Below are positions 35,950-47,052 of a DNA stretch of 64,000 nt, piece after piece. The translations under genes and the position numbers were made by a program. The notes under the pieces are model-generated. The model did no database searches. It saw only the letters and a program-made list of their open reading frames with translations, and was not told the DNA's origin. Origin of the DNA: Ostrinia nubilalis (Eukaryota > Arthropoda > Insecta > Lepidoptera > Crambidae); NCBI RefSeq assembly GCF_963855985.1, contig NC_087092.1, positions 5,890,001 through 5,954,000 on the forward strand. Reading direction: 5' to 3'. The first letter of the stretch is position 1; every line of letters starts with the position of its first letter.

Positions 35950-36640
35950 TTTTAAAGTGTCTATACTAACAACAGAAGTCTGGAAAAGGGGACCATAATA
36001 TTTTGGTCAGTATACTGACGGCTCCAAGATGGACTCAGGATCGGGAGCGGGAGTCTACTCCAAACGATCTAAGCACAGTAAAAGCTTAGGGAGGTTTGCA
36101 ATAGTATTTCAAGCTGAAACCTATGACCTAATCATGTGTGCACTAAGGAATATAGAACAGGTGAATAAAAAGCGCGACAGTCAGGCAGCACTTAAAGCCA
36201 TTGCCTCAATGAGGGTTGGATCTAGACTCATTCTGGAGGCAATCTTGGCACTGAATAAACTTGGAAGGCTTGACAGGGTGACCCTAATGTGGGTAACTAC
36301 CTGGACATACAGGAATCGAAGGCAATGAGACTGCCTACAATCTAGCGAAACAAGGGTCAGAGGCGACACCTATTGGTAGTACCGATAGTGCCCTCATCTT
36401 GTATAAGCACCGCACACATGGCTATGAGGCAATAACTAGGAGGCTGAATGAGAAGCTCCAACGGTATGAGCCACTCCAAATTATTCCTAAAGGGAAACTC
36501 AAGCTCGTGTGATCACGGGTGCGTTAACAGGACACTACACAATGGGGTCGGCATAACCGGTACCTACCAGAAGATTATAGGTCCATCTCACCCAAGCACT
36601 TGATTAGCTTTATGGATAGGATATTTGCGGATGAGAGGGA
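35950..36640 (+). pseudogene. LINE RNase H and C-terminal remnant (cargo of copy 2)
   Basis: A frame from 36029 encodes DSGSGAGVYSKRSKHSKSLG, and just upstream in the same frame lies YTDGSK, the RNase H first-strand motif with its catalytic Asp. DSQAALKAIASM, the region of a second catalytic Asp, and ILALNKLGRLDRVTLMWV follow. A 4-bp insertion after LMWV shifts the frame, and GHTGIEGNETAYNLAKQGSE continues in the next one. The C-terminal CCHC-like part is mostly deleted compared with copy 1. RNase H reads better here than in copy 1, which has a stop four codons after the TDG motif. Confidence 0.78.
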
Positions 36641-37639
36641 ATAAAGGTGTGGAGGAGCACAAAAGATACCAATTCGACGTGCACTACGCTCATGCGCGGC
36701 CCTGAACAAGATAAGATAAGATAAAAGATCAAAAGAGCTGATAATACTAAGAGAGACGGAGCAGTGGCTCTACCTCGTTAAACCCCAACCAATTTCAAAC
36801 CTAATTATAGTCTTGACGACAGACTGTAAACAAACAGATTTTTTTAAAGAATAATAAGTCAAGGTCAAAGGTCAAGGTCACGCCGCCGACGCCGCCGCCG
36901 CCGAAGTCAAAAAGTCGGCGCGCCGCCGCCGGCTAGTTCTATATCGGCGCCCACCTCTACTCCAGATATCTATGTTATGTAATCTAAAAGTAATAAAGTG
37001 ATCTATTAATACTTGTCAAGTGCGTGTTTACAAAAAAACAGTTTTTATTGCACATTAAAATGATAATAATGTGGACGAAGGTTATCACCAGTTTTAAAGT
37101 AGGTATATCATGAGTTCAAGATCGTTATTTTCTATATAACTATTGTAAAGAGGTAAGAAATATCATGTACAGCTCATTAATTAAGTTTAAAACTATAATT
37201 ATTTTGATAAATAAGATGAGCGACTTCTCCCTCCTCCATCATCCTCATTTCACACGCGGTCTTCCTGTATGCCTAAGACGCGCGCTTTTATCGATTTTAC
37301 GTGATAAGCCCATACATTTGTCGTCTAAAATCATCAATAAGATTTTGAATTTTTCATCCAGCCACTGCTGCTGCTTCTTGAGGTCGTCGGTCGAGCAGAT
37401 GGGCGTCATCCTGTGGGTTAGTGGATAATCAAGACGATCCAACCCCGCAACATCTTGATAAATGAGATCCTATGTCTGTCTCATCTGAAAATTGAATGAG
37501 ACGAGAGAGTACTTACAACTCTTCACAGAGGCATTAATATGTGTAACTATAATTTTAATAAAGCTACAATTATAATTCTGAAAGAATGAATTACTTACTC
37601 AAATGAGAGACAAACTACTCGTTCGACAACATTAGAGGT

Positions 37640-37867
37640 CATCATCATCGTTTCAGCCACAGGACTTCTACTGCAGAACATAGGGCGCTCTCAATGATTT
37701 TCAGATTGACCGGTTGGTATCCAGGTCTTTCATACAATCTTTATAAGGTCATCTGTCCACTTTTTATCTGAAGTGGCAATAGGCAGCGCACTAGCAAGGA
37801 CAACTGGCGGCCGATGGTGCAACAAAGTTCTGGAATGGAAGCCACGTACCAGCAAGCGCATCGTAAG
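37640..37867. mobile_element. 228-bp RTE insertion, minus strand, with 5' inversion
   Basis: ACATTAGAGGT (37629-37639) and ACATTAAAGGT (37868-37878) form an 11-bp duplication with one mismatch. The left part is the RTE 3' end on the minus strand (ATCATCATCGTTTCAGCCAC through GACCGGTTGGTA). From about 37769 the orientation flips to plus (CTGAAGTGGCAATAGGCAGC through GGCCGATGG). This is a twin-priming pattern. Confidence 0.78.
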
Positions 37868-37878
37868 ACATTAAAGGT

Positions 37879-39184
37879 AATCAGAGTTAATTAAAAAGTG
37901 TAATGCGTCGTACTTTACGAGCGACCCTCATTTCCTACTCTTAGCTCTTTATGTTGCAGTGTGGTCATCTCGGCACTTACCACAAGTTCTCACTTTGAAA
38001 CTTGAAAGCCGCGTTCAAAAAAAGAAAAACAATACAAAATTGTTATGTAGAAACAGAAAGAAAGAAAGAAACATTTATTGCCATGGACATCACAGAAGAC
38101 AAAAGATGTAAATAATAGAAAAAAAAAAGTAAATCAGACATAGGTGACATAAAATAAAACATACAATGAAAGTGAAAGTAAAACTGAGCAGTGCCACCCT
38201 GTCGTCAGAATATTTTTGTGAGTGATTAATCATGGAGAGAAGGGGTATTTCTTTTCTTATTTGTTGTCATTCTAATGAAAACTTATTTGACTTGCATAAA
38301 AAAATCGGGGTCGTTTAACTATTTCTAAATTACAATTTTATTTAAATTTTTAATACAGGCCAGTTAGAATTAAGAAATTCGGACTCTCAAAAATTCCAAA
38401 TTCAAAATTTATCATTTGAATTGTGACGTCATATACTTCGTGTGTTCTCTTTTCCAGTGACTAGCAAATGATTTTAATGTGTGATGTGTCCGTGGCTGTG
38501 TTCTAATGCTGACTTACCTACATGCTTATTGTGATTCTATAAAATTTATACACGAAGAATTTAAGTCGAAATGTTACCTTTTGTAAAACTTTGCCTTACT
38601 TAATAGGTACACAGCCTTATTCAATCTCTGCTACCCAGTCCATGTAAGTTTCAATTTTACTTTTTTTTCCTTTGGCTTTAATCTTACCAACTCATGATTT
38701 TATAACGTCGTGTTTCTTTCTTTTCCAAGCTCCTTATTAACATTTTCTTTAGAACGTGTAGTGGTCGTGAAAGTTAATTAAAAGTGTGTCGTAGTTTACG
38801 AGCTCTAGGCCTCATTTTCTATACTGAGCTCTTAATTTTCCTGCCGCATGTTAGGGAAGGTCTTACTACTTGTTTTCGTAGAGTATTAATAGATTATTAG
38901 GCAAATTTGGCTACTTTTAAGAGCTATAACAGTGTAAATACAAACAGGTTAAACTTTATAGTAACCGAAACCGATTATAACAAATGATGCACCAGCCATT
39001 CCATAACAATTTACATGCAATTTATGAAAAAGATCCTAGCTGGAATATCGGCTCTACATAGGCAAAATTACCAAAAACAATTTTATCCGATGATCGAAAA
39101 AAGATTTTTAATTAATGTTTAATACCTACATAATTTAGTAAGATTAAAGGCAAGATGATACGCGCTATCTTATCCCGTCTTCGG
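37879..39184. other. No gene seen; probable LINE 3' end at 38053-38200
   Basis: On the minus strand, GCAATAAATGTTTCTTTCTT is a poly(A)-signal-like end with a (TTTC)n tail, as on other truncated LINE copies. The rest is AT-rich with no feature recognised. Confidence 0.35.
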
Positions 39185-39220
39185 ATTGTTGCGTCCAGCT
39201 TCAACCAGCGACCTTTTAAA

Positions 39221-39300
39221 GCGACATAGCCCAATGGTGCCAGTGTCGGCCGAATCGAAATTCAAGGAACGCGGGCTCAAGTCCCGCCGTTGGACTATTG
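39221..39300 (+). repeat. tRNA-like sequence, probable SINE head
   Basis: TAGCCCAATGG at 39227 resembles a pol III box A and GGCTCAAGTCC at 39273 resembles a box B, with tRNA-like spacing. It cannot fold as a full tRNA because no anticodon arm or acceptor stem is convincing. It is more likely part of a SINE than a tRNA gene. Confidence 0.4.
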
Positions 39301-39870
39301 CAGTGAACCCACTCAGCATATTTAGCTTACCAGGAGCGGTTATAGGGGGGTTATATTCTTTAAAAAAAAGTGGATCACTCCACCAAGTTAGATTTTGTAT
39401 CTAATTTAGTTCCAATTTGACGCAGAATTCGCTCTACTTTCATCATCATCCATCAATATCCAATACGCCGTTATACATTCAATTACGGTAACTCATATCG
39501 CTGTTTGCTCAATCTCATAAATAATTCGACACTGCAATTAAATTCATGCACCGTTCGGTGCGTATTGACATAACTATTCAAACAAGGCATGATTGCTGAA
39601 TTATCGGAACGGCATGCTCATTACCGATGTTCGCAACCGGTTGCTATTACAATAACATCGCGACTGCGACTAGTTAGTAGTCGCCGAGTGCATTAACTAT
39701 TATGTACGGAAACTAGCGCAACACCCAACTGAACCGCAACCAATGATCGTCATCATCATTGTCAAAGCCTTTATTCAGTACTTAGGCCCTAACCAGGCCA
39801 CTTGAACACGTCCCTACCACCCAGGACAACAATGGACTGGTGCTGAGAAGAAGTGGCGGAAGAAACACAG

Positions 39871-40112
39871 TCATCATTTTAACTACAGGACGTCCATTGC
39901 TGAACATAGGCCTCTCCCAATGTCCAGATTGACCGGTTGGTAGCAGCCTGCGCTAAAGCTAGAGCTCAAGCGCCTTTCTGGAACCTTTATGAGGTCTTCT
40001 GTCCACCTTCTGTTACTATGACAGTACGAACTAAATAATAGTAGAGCAATCTCCGTAACATACGAGTAGCTCGACGGATTAGGATGCTGAAGTGGCAATT
40101 GGCTGAAGCTGA
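39871..40112. mobile_element. RTE fragment, minus then plus (inverted 5' part)
   Basis: 39871 to about 40010 is the RTE 3' end in minus orientation (ACAGGACGTCCATTGCTGAA, ATTGACCGGTTGGTAGCAGC). From about 40045 to 40112 the DNA reads in plus orientation (CGACGGATTAGGATGCTGAA). No clear target duplication was found. Confidence 0.65.
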
Positions 40113-40281
40113 AGTAGTCAAAAGTCAAAATTTCTTTATTTGTTTAGACTAATAAATAGTTCTTACAAATCGTCATTTTGCTCTTAAGGAGCCTCTACAT
40201 GTCTCATAATCTTTTTACCCTACCAGCGCTTAGAGACCAACATTTGGCAAGTGCTGAGAAGAAGCGCCGCAACAAACTCAG
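40113..40281. repeat. Unassigned dispersed repeat fragment
   Basis: GCTGAGAAGAAGCGCCGCAA in this stretch is shared in diverged form with 39841-39868 and 46534-46562, so it is part of a dispersed family. No coding and no clear ends. Confidence 0.4.
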
Positions 40282-40471
40282 TACGCAGAACTGACGGCCG
40301 ATGGGGCAGCAAGGTCGTACGTCCACCCACGAGGTGAGAAACCGACGACCTCAAAACGGCAGCAGGAAGGTGCTTGATGAAAGCCGCTACCAAGCGGGCG
40401 ATGTGTAAATCAATGGGGGAGGCCTATGTTCAGCAGTGGACGTCCTATGGCTGAAATGATGATGATGATGA
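40282..40471 (+). mobile_element. RTE-clade LINE 3' end
   Basis: It runs from TACGCAGAACTGACGGCCGA, with an internal deletion after GCAGCAAGG, to CAGTGGACGTCCTATGGCTG followed by (GAT)n. Same family as 30433-30640 and 35758-35909. Confidence 0.8.
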
Positions 40472-40599
40472 CGCGCGATAGCGACTGTCACATAAAGATC
40501 GGTAATAAGCCCTCCGATTGATCAGCAAACGACGTATGCAGATCGAATGACAGAGAATATCAAATTACTGCTTGGAAAGCGTATACGAGTCACGATATA

Positions 40600-40887
40600 A
40601 TTTAAATAAATAAAATAAATAAATAAATAAATCTTTGGACAATTTCACACAGCGCCAGCTAGCCCCAAAGTAAGCAACTTAATGCTTGTGTTATGGGTGC
40701 TAGCTTGACGGATACACTACTTATATACTTTTTTTTTTTTTTTTAAATAAATACATATTATACATAGTAACACCCAGACCCGTCACAGAAATTAAAATTC
40801 ATCATTTCAATTTCTGCCCGGCCGGGAATCGAACCCGGGACCTCTCGGCATAGTAGTCCGTTCTGAACCACTACACCAAACGGCCGA
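40600..40887 (-). mobile_element. tRNA-derived SINE, about 290 bp
   Basis: Read on the minus strand from 40887: TCGGCCGTTTGGTGTAGTGG (box A region), GGTTCGATTCCCGGCCGGG (box B), a body with GACGGGTCTGGGTGTTAC, an internal A-tract, a segment with AAGCTAGCACCCATAACACA that I recognise from lepidopteran LINE/SINE 3' ends, and a (TTTA)n tail at 40600-40632. Head-body-tail order is complete. Its head is the same family as the one inside both hAT-like elements. Confidence 0.72.
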
Positions 40888-40920
40888 CTTGCATCGTTTC
40901 TTTTTGCATCGTTACCACAT

Positions 40921-41760
40921 AAACGGTGACTCTCAGGAAAAAGGGGCAAAGACAATTTTAATAGATAATTTTATGATCTACTACTATTTCTTATCATTTC
41001 TTATGATAAGTTTACTGTTTGGCGGAAAAATGCAAAAAACTTGGACTTCGTAAATTTTTTTTTCAAATGACTGATCGCTAGGGACTTTTCACATTTCATT
41101 AAGGATGGTGTTCTCAACAATCACACAAATTTTCAGCTCTATGCGAATTATTATAACCTGGATTTTCTGACTTGATCGGGCTAAAAGAGTGACCATAGAG
41201 TTACAAGTAGAGTAGTGACGTGTGCATATAAGAGCTCTTAAACATAATAGACACGAAAACTTCGTATCTTAGAAACTCACGGTGCAGTCCTTCGTCTAAG
41301 TTGCAAACATTTTTCGACAATTAAAGATGACAAATGACATTGAGGTTAGTCATTTTATATTCGACGTCGACAACACATCATGATACAATGCTGAGTCGTG
41401 GCACGAGGCGATATCACATTGGATTTATGTGTAAGACCGTTATGAAGAAAACACTTTTTTGACTCTTCGGATCATCGAATCTCAGAAACGCTGACTCTTA
41501 GGAGAAAGTGTATAGACAATTTTGATAGATAATTGTATGGCCTTAAACCTTGTCATACATATTTTTGTGATAAAACTTACCGTTTGGCTGAAAATCTCAA
41601 AAACCCGTATTTTTTAAGTTTGACCTTGAATTTTTTTTTTAGCACACGTCGGATCGATGGGGACTTTTCACAGTTAATTCATAATGGTGCTCCGAACATT
41701 CGTACCAATTTTCAGCTGTATGCGAATTATTGCAGGGTTCATGTCTAATTTGACTGGACT
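40921..41760 (+). repeat. Two diverged direct copies of a ~250-bp sequence
   Basis: GACTCTCAGGAAAAAGG and the following CAATTTTAATAGATAATTTT (from 40927) recur as GACTCTTAGGAGAAAGT and CAATTTTGATAGATAATTGT (from 41491). The pairs GGGACTTTTCACA and ATTTTCAGCTNTATGCGAAT follow in the same order, offset about 560 bp. About 300 bp of unrelated-looking DNA separates the copies. Confidence 0.65.
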
Positions 41761-43138
41761 ATTAGTCAACTCGAGTAGTAGAAGTATTTGTCTAAAATAC
41801 ATACTTTATTTCGGGTAATTCTTGTACCATAATAATAATGAAACACGAAACTTCAAAACCATGTACCTAAGTGAATTTTCATCAAGAACCCTTGGTAGAG
41901 CCCGTCAACTCCATAAAGCATTTTTACGAGGCATTGTGAGAGTTTACGACCTGGCCAGGCCACGATTGACTTCTGACCATAAACTATGTTTTCTATGTCT
42001 GCACTCTTCGTCGTTTTTCATGAGGGCAACACAAGCCCGCTAGATGTGTATGCGCATTTTGTAATAAACAGCGGTTTAAAATGTAATTTATGGTGAAGAA
42101 TGGCGATGGATAGTTATGGTGGTGGCTTAACGAGCCTGAAATGAACAGCTGGATAACACTGTTATTTGTTGAAATAAGGATCTACATAATTAACGCTATA
42201 ATAGCAGCGGTTGTGCAATTGGGCTATACCTATGAAGTTATATTTTTGAAATAATTGTTACCTATTATGTTAAACCGCAAAAACTACTTACTTATTGTGT
42301 AAAAGATGGGTATTATACATAATTTATTACTCAATTATTTTTAAAATAAGTAGGCAAGCTGCAAATTACATTTTCTAGGTACTTTTCATTCCTAAGCGCA
42401 AAGTCAGTAGAATTTAACATCAACAAAGATGGGTATTTCTAGAATCTTGGCCTCTGGGCAAATCAACCTTACAATAATATTGTGTTCTCTGTCTTCAACA
42501 ATTTGATAATGTAACGCAAATACCTACTATTTAATGTCCGTTAACAGTTATTAGTCAGACTCAAGATCAAAGACAATTGTAAAACTAAAACAATGCATTC
42601 AATAACACCAAATAAGCGCGTGTCGAGTGAGCGAGCAGTGGCTACGTTGATGGATCTTTATGAATCACCAGCCTAAGTATTACCGATAATGTATGTCTGT
42701 AGGTAAAATTCGTTCCAAACGTTGTTGTTAATGCAAAACATACTCTACTCTAGAATCTGAATAGATTTCTTCATTAAATTGTTATTGAGAAAAGTTGTAA
42801 ATAGTCCAGAGTAGGTACCTAAAGAAAGACGCATTGTGTAAAAAAGTCATTGACTATGTGAATTTTGGAGATGAAATGGCTAATTCTAGGAATATTAGAG
42901 ACGTAGGATCTATCAAATTAAAGAGTTTATGAAGATTAAATTATCAAATAACATTCATGGAAGTTATAGAATCCGACGAATATAAAATCGGTGATGGTCT
43001 TCTTATGGATTGAAGTGCTAATTATTAAACTAAAAACTAGCTAATTACCAGCTTAAATCTTTAAACGGGACTGATCTCACCACGTAGTACAGCTTAAATC
43101 CCGTACCTATACACATTTTTTTCAAAAGATCGTTATAT

Positions 43139-43468
43139 TTAGGCATAAACTACTGTAAACTCAAAATTTTCTTCTCCGCTCTCGCTACCAATGACCTCTC
43201 CTGTGATTAAACCTCCAGATATTTGCAACGTTGCAATACTTGCAATCAAACGGAAGGCAACTGATCGCCTTATACAGAGTTGTTCAGTCATAACCGACAT
43301 CGCGGTTTTCCTTGAACGACACAATGGCCGGCAGCGGGGAAGGAAATGGCAGTTGTCAACTCCTCTACAACCAATAGGCAATGGATTGTGTCTCACGATG
43401 CCGTACACGGATAGAATTATTACAGCAATTCTCATCCTAGTCAATGTTCTAACTAAATACTCGTACAA
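43139..43468 (-). CDS. Unidentified 109-codon frame, doubtful
   Basis: On the minus strand. From the internal Met at codon 12 the frame opens with a hydrophobic run (MRIAVIILSVYGIV), followed by a cysteine-containing stretch (GCRGVDNCHF, PRCRPLCRSR). This resembles a small secreted peptide on a superficial view. The second half has no obvious pattern, and a 98-codon frame overlaps on the plus strand. I recognise no family and see no splice or promoter support, so I rate it unlikely. Confidence 0.15.
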   Translation of the reverse strand: MYEYLVRTLTRMRIAVIILSVYGIVRHNPLPIGCRGVDNCHFLPRCRPLCRSRKTAMSVMTEQLCIRRSVAFRLIASIATLQISGGLITGEVIGSESGEENFEFTVVYA

Positions 43469-44250
43469 TGTTAGATCAACTACTTAGTATCTTTGCGGTT
43501 GCTGAATTGATATTTGTAGCTTAAGCGTGCTCATCTTATTTTTTGCGACTGGAAAATGCATTGAATTACATACCCAATGGCTTGATAACCAATTGGTTAT
43601 GTGGCTTTTCCTTGTTCATCCTCTTCTCAGGCATGTTAAGCATGACAAGTTCAATGGCACATTCAAGCTAAGAATCTCAATTCAAGAACCGGACCTAACT
43701 CTAGTTTATCTGTCAGCAAAAGCCAATTAGATAGTCTAGGTCCATGGCCTATTCTCCTGTATTCCTTGAAATAGGTATAGTTGTAAACTCCCAACACCTT
43801 AAGCAAAACAACAGATTTCTCTGAACAACAAAAGAAGTAAGATTTAATTCTCAAAATGATCTCTGTTTCTCTCTCTTGCGAACATCCCAAATGAAATAAA
43901 ACAATGTAAGTATAAAGGTTGATAATTATCATAGAGTTAATCGCACGAGATGCTTAAGTTTCTGTATTTATACCAATTCATAGGCTAGAATCGATTTCAG
44001 ATGGAATCGAGTGTAGTTTTACAATTCGAGCCTTAAGCCTGTCAAGCGACAAGATGTATTTTTGTAGTTTCCGATAGACAACTTTCTTCCCAAGTTCCAA
44101 ACCTTCCTGCTTCTGAAGGTCGTTACTTCTTCTACAACTTGTAATTCTTATTGATTCTTGCTGTTGTAGCCTTTTTTCAATCAGCCATCCCCATCGCTAT
44201 AAAATACGTGACATGTCGCGGTTTGCGCATCTTGCGAACTAGGATTTCAT

Positions 44251-44272
44251 ATCTTCTCAGCCTTTTGGCTAA
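44251..44272 (+). ncRNA. U2 snRNA 5'-end-like fragment (pseudogene)
   Basis: The 22 bases ATCTTCTCAGCC plus TTTTGGCTAA match the conserved first stem-loop of U2 snRNA almost exactly. The similarity stops abruptly; the branch-point-recognition region that should follow (GTAGTA) is absent. It is a truncated pseudogene or a chance match, not a working gene. Confidence 0.4.
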
Positions 44273-46958
44273 TATAATAATGCATTCTGATTAGATCGCG
44301 AAAAGAAATGCTCAATTTAACTCTGTTGAGGTGCACAACTTTCATTCCATGTCTTTTTCAATCCATAAATGTGTTTATCTTGAAGCATGGAGTGGTTTTG
44401 TCAAAATAATCTCTACAATTTTCCCGAACGCTGCAGCTACCATGCCGAGTAAATTCGAATTTTTGACCGTAGGATAAATGGGTTGACGAAAAGCAAGGCT
44501 ATGTAGGTAGATCTATCTACTAATAATTATTATTTATCACATAGCTTAGACGTCTTCTTTGAAAAAGTCAGTGTATGTAGTTCCAGGATCAAAATGGTAG
44601 CTCACAGCGAAGTTTTGTGTCGCGTTGCATGTTTTCTCTTATCTGTCTACATTAGACTCGTGTATCGAAATTGAATATGTTAATAGACAGAAATAATGTG
44701 TTCCATGCTATGCTATGGCCAGCATGCATGCTAGAAAATGAAAAATTTCCCCATTCCATCGAAAAATAACCTATTCCAATGTGTGCGTATGCAGCAGACA
44801 ATGTACAGTTATTGAATTAAGGTACTAACTATTATTAGCGTGAAATGTAACATTTTGTAGAGTTTACAGTTAGCCAAGCACTGACCTATCTCCTAACAAT
44901 CATGCACACGGGCCGTGTCACGACACGGAACCTCATTGACTAGCTCTGTTTAGCCAGAAACAAGGCCGAAAAACGGTAAAATAAAAAATCTGCCAACTGA
45001 GAACTGACATCGATTCTATCGCGGCGTAAAAAACGAACAATGAGCGGCACCACGCGTCCCGCAACCCTCGACCGACCGCGTATCCACTTACTCACACATA
45101 GTCCCAGTCTATCGAATCACGAGCCAATTTCAACTCTAAGATGAAGACCATAAGGTTGACCACATCTGAACATCTTTAAATCTCTATCAAACTAAGTCCC
45201 CCAACGCAAACAAGCTTGGAATCCGTCGCGAAGCAGCGCGACGTTGCCGCTCTTGGCAAGCTACAACGTCGCTCTCCTATGTATATGTGTGTACTTCTGG
45301 CACAACTGGCGCCGAATATTTATTGTATACTAACAGAATACTGACGCGCGCTTAGGGCGATAGGGTTCTATTCTTTTCGACGTCAGATCGAGAATGCGCT
45401 CTATGATGCTTGGGTAGAGTCGAATTTCGAGTGATTTTTCATACAGTTATGTCTTTGTAAGTGTGAACAGTTTTTCTATGTGACCGTCCAGGTGGCTATG
45501 TATAGGTTGCTTGTCCGCTCGATACGCGCTCTGAATAACGCGGCGGCCTTAAGTTGGACATAATGATTATTTCGTAAGCAGTAATTAATTCGCCTGTGAA
45601 GGTTTTATGAAGGCAAGTTATGAACGAGGTATAGAATTCATGAATATGTAATCGGCCTAACAATCGATCGTCATTAGCATTCTTTCATGCACAGTGTACG
45701 AAGTTGTTTGTTGAAACATATTTGACTTTGGTATGGACCAAAGGTATGGACCAAACTAATAACTTTTAATTAATCTTTTATTAACATTAAGAACGGATGA
45801 TGAACCCCTAACCCACAGGAAAATAATTTCTTAGTTATTTTCAGGAGTGATTTCCTAGTAAGCCATTACCAATCTACCTTTAAACAAAGAAATTATGTAG
45901 TAACAATTCATAATTTTTATAACATAATTGGTGCTATGATGAAGAATCGAATTCATTTCCAATCGTATTTTAAAGCCTAAAAGCAAAATTGCTACAAGCT
46001 TAGCACAGCGCGGCAAATCCATTTCGGCGAATAGGTTGCATTTTACATTGCATCTCATTGTTGCCTGCTTGTCTTAAAAAGTCAATGGTTCAGCGAAATA
46101 CTTATTTAAAGAATATTGCTAACTAGCATCATCAGGAATAATTGAAACATCCCTCTCTGTATAAAAAAGTATGAGCTGAATGTTGATCGGTAGCTAGATT
46201 CTATACTCCATCCAACTTCACGACGATAATGATCATTCACTAATCACTAACAAGGGAAGTTTTTGGCTCTTTTTATCTCTAAAACTATTTCAAATAGTTC
46301 TCCGTTTTACCAGCTTCTAACCCTAGATATTACATTGTTTAATAAATACGAAACTAATTTGATTTTGGTGGAAAACGCTCATGCGGCAAAGTTTCGTGTG
46401 CTCTTGATAAAAACTCATAATAGACTCAAAACTCATAAAACTAATTTTATTTTTGCAAGTAGACTTTTAAGAAGCACTTTAACAAGTCCTAATATTAAAC
46501 CTACCACTGTCTCGGGACAATAAATGGACCAGCAGTGCTGAGAAGAAGCAGCAGAAGAAACTCAAGTCATTATTGTCAGCCTCTTGTGTAAAGAAACGCA
46601 CGAAAACTGGCAGATGTTTTATAGACAAAGATGCTGCTGCTCAGTCACTGATCTGAAAGAATGGGCTTGGAAAATTCGTCTTGAAGTGTTTGTTAATTTG
46701 GTTCTTTGGTTTGATTCCTAAGGTTAAACAAAATAATTTTCCATGTTGAGATTGAAAAGTCTAATGGCCTTCTTACTTATTTATTTCTCGTTTGAGATCG
46801 ACGATCAAGTTTAACTAATGAATATGCCAATAATCTCTTCTCTGCAGAACAAAACGTTACGATCGTGCCAGGAGAATTCTTACGACTGATGTGCATACCA
46901 TCAGATTCTTCGATTTTCCAAACAGAAGAGCTGCTCTGTCATCTAATATTTTGAGTAA

Positions 46959-47052
46959 GGAGGAAGAAGGGTTCTAAAGGAAAACTATTTCAAAAGAAGC
47001 CCTACTCGTAGCTTCTTTTGAAATAGTTTTCCTTTAGAACCCTTCTTCCTCC
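46959..47052. repeat. 42-bp perfect inverted repeat, 10-nt loop
   Basis: The left arm 46959-47000 (starting GGAGGAAGAAGGGTTCTAAA) is matched without mismatch by 47011-47052. The spacer is CCTACTCGTA. No target duplication lies outside. Absence of any mismatch over 42 bp implies recent origin or active homogenisation. Confidence 0.95.

Larger units (their letters stand above)
34405..36959. mobile_element. hAT-like composite element, copy 2 (2555 bp)
   Basis: The ends TAGAGGTGGGCGCC and GGCGCCCACCTCTA are the same as in copy 1, and an exact 8-bp duplication, CTCCAGAT, flanks it (34397-34404 and 36960-36967). Both GC-rich subterminal blocks are almost identical to copy 1. The interior has the SINE box B remnant (34539-34590), the LINE linker (34610-34820), a later RTE insertion (34832-35909), and the LINE RNase H and C-terminal cargo (35950-36640). 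Without the RTE insertion and one target copy, the element would be about 1.47 kb. No transposase is present, so it must have moved using an enzyme supplied in trans. Confidence 0.87.
41761..46958. other. No gene supported
   Basis: A long stretch without convincing genes. It contains overlapping opposite-strand frames at 43139-43487, a U2-snRNA-like fragment at 44251, a GC-richer block at about 45200-45370, and a diverged dispersed repeat with GCTGAGAAGAAGCAGCAG at 46534-46562. Confidence 0.35.

Noticed and set aside
40816..40887. A tRNA gene on the minus strand
   Set aside because: Box A and box B are good, but the acceptor stem and anticodon arm do not fold properly and the sequence continues into a SINE body and tail.
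43191..43487. 98-codon plus-strand frame antisense to 43139-43468
   Set aside because: No recognisable domain, and two mutually overlapping frames of similar length suggest composition rather than coding.
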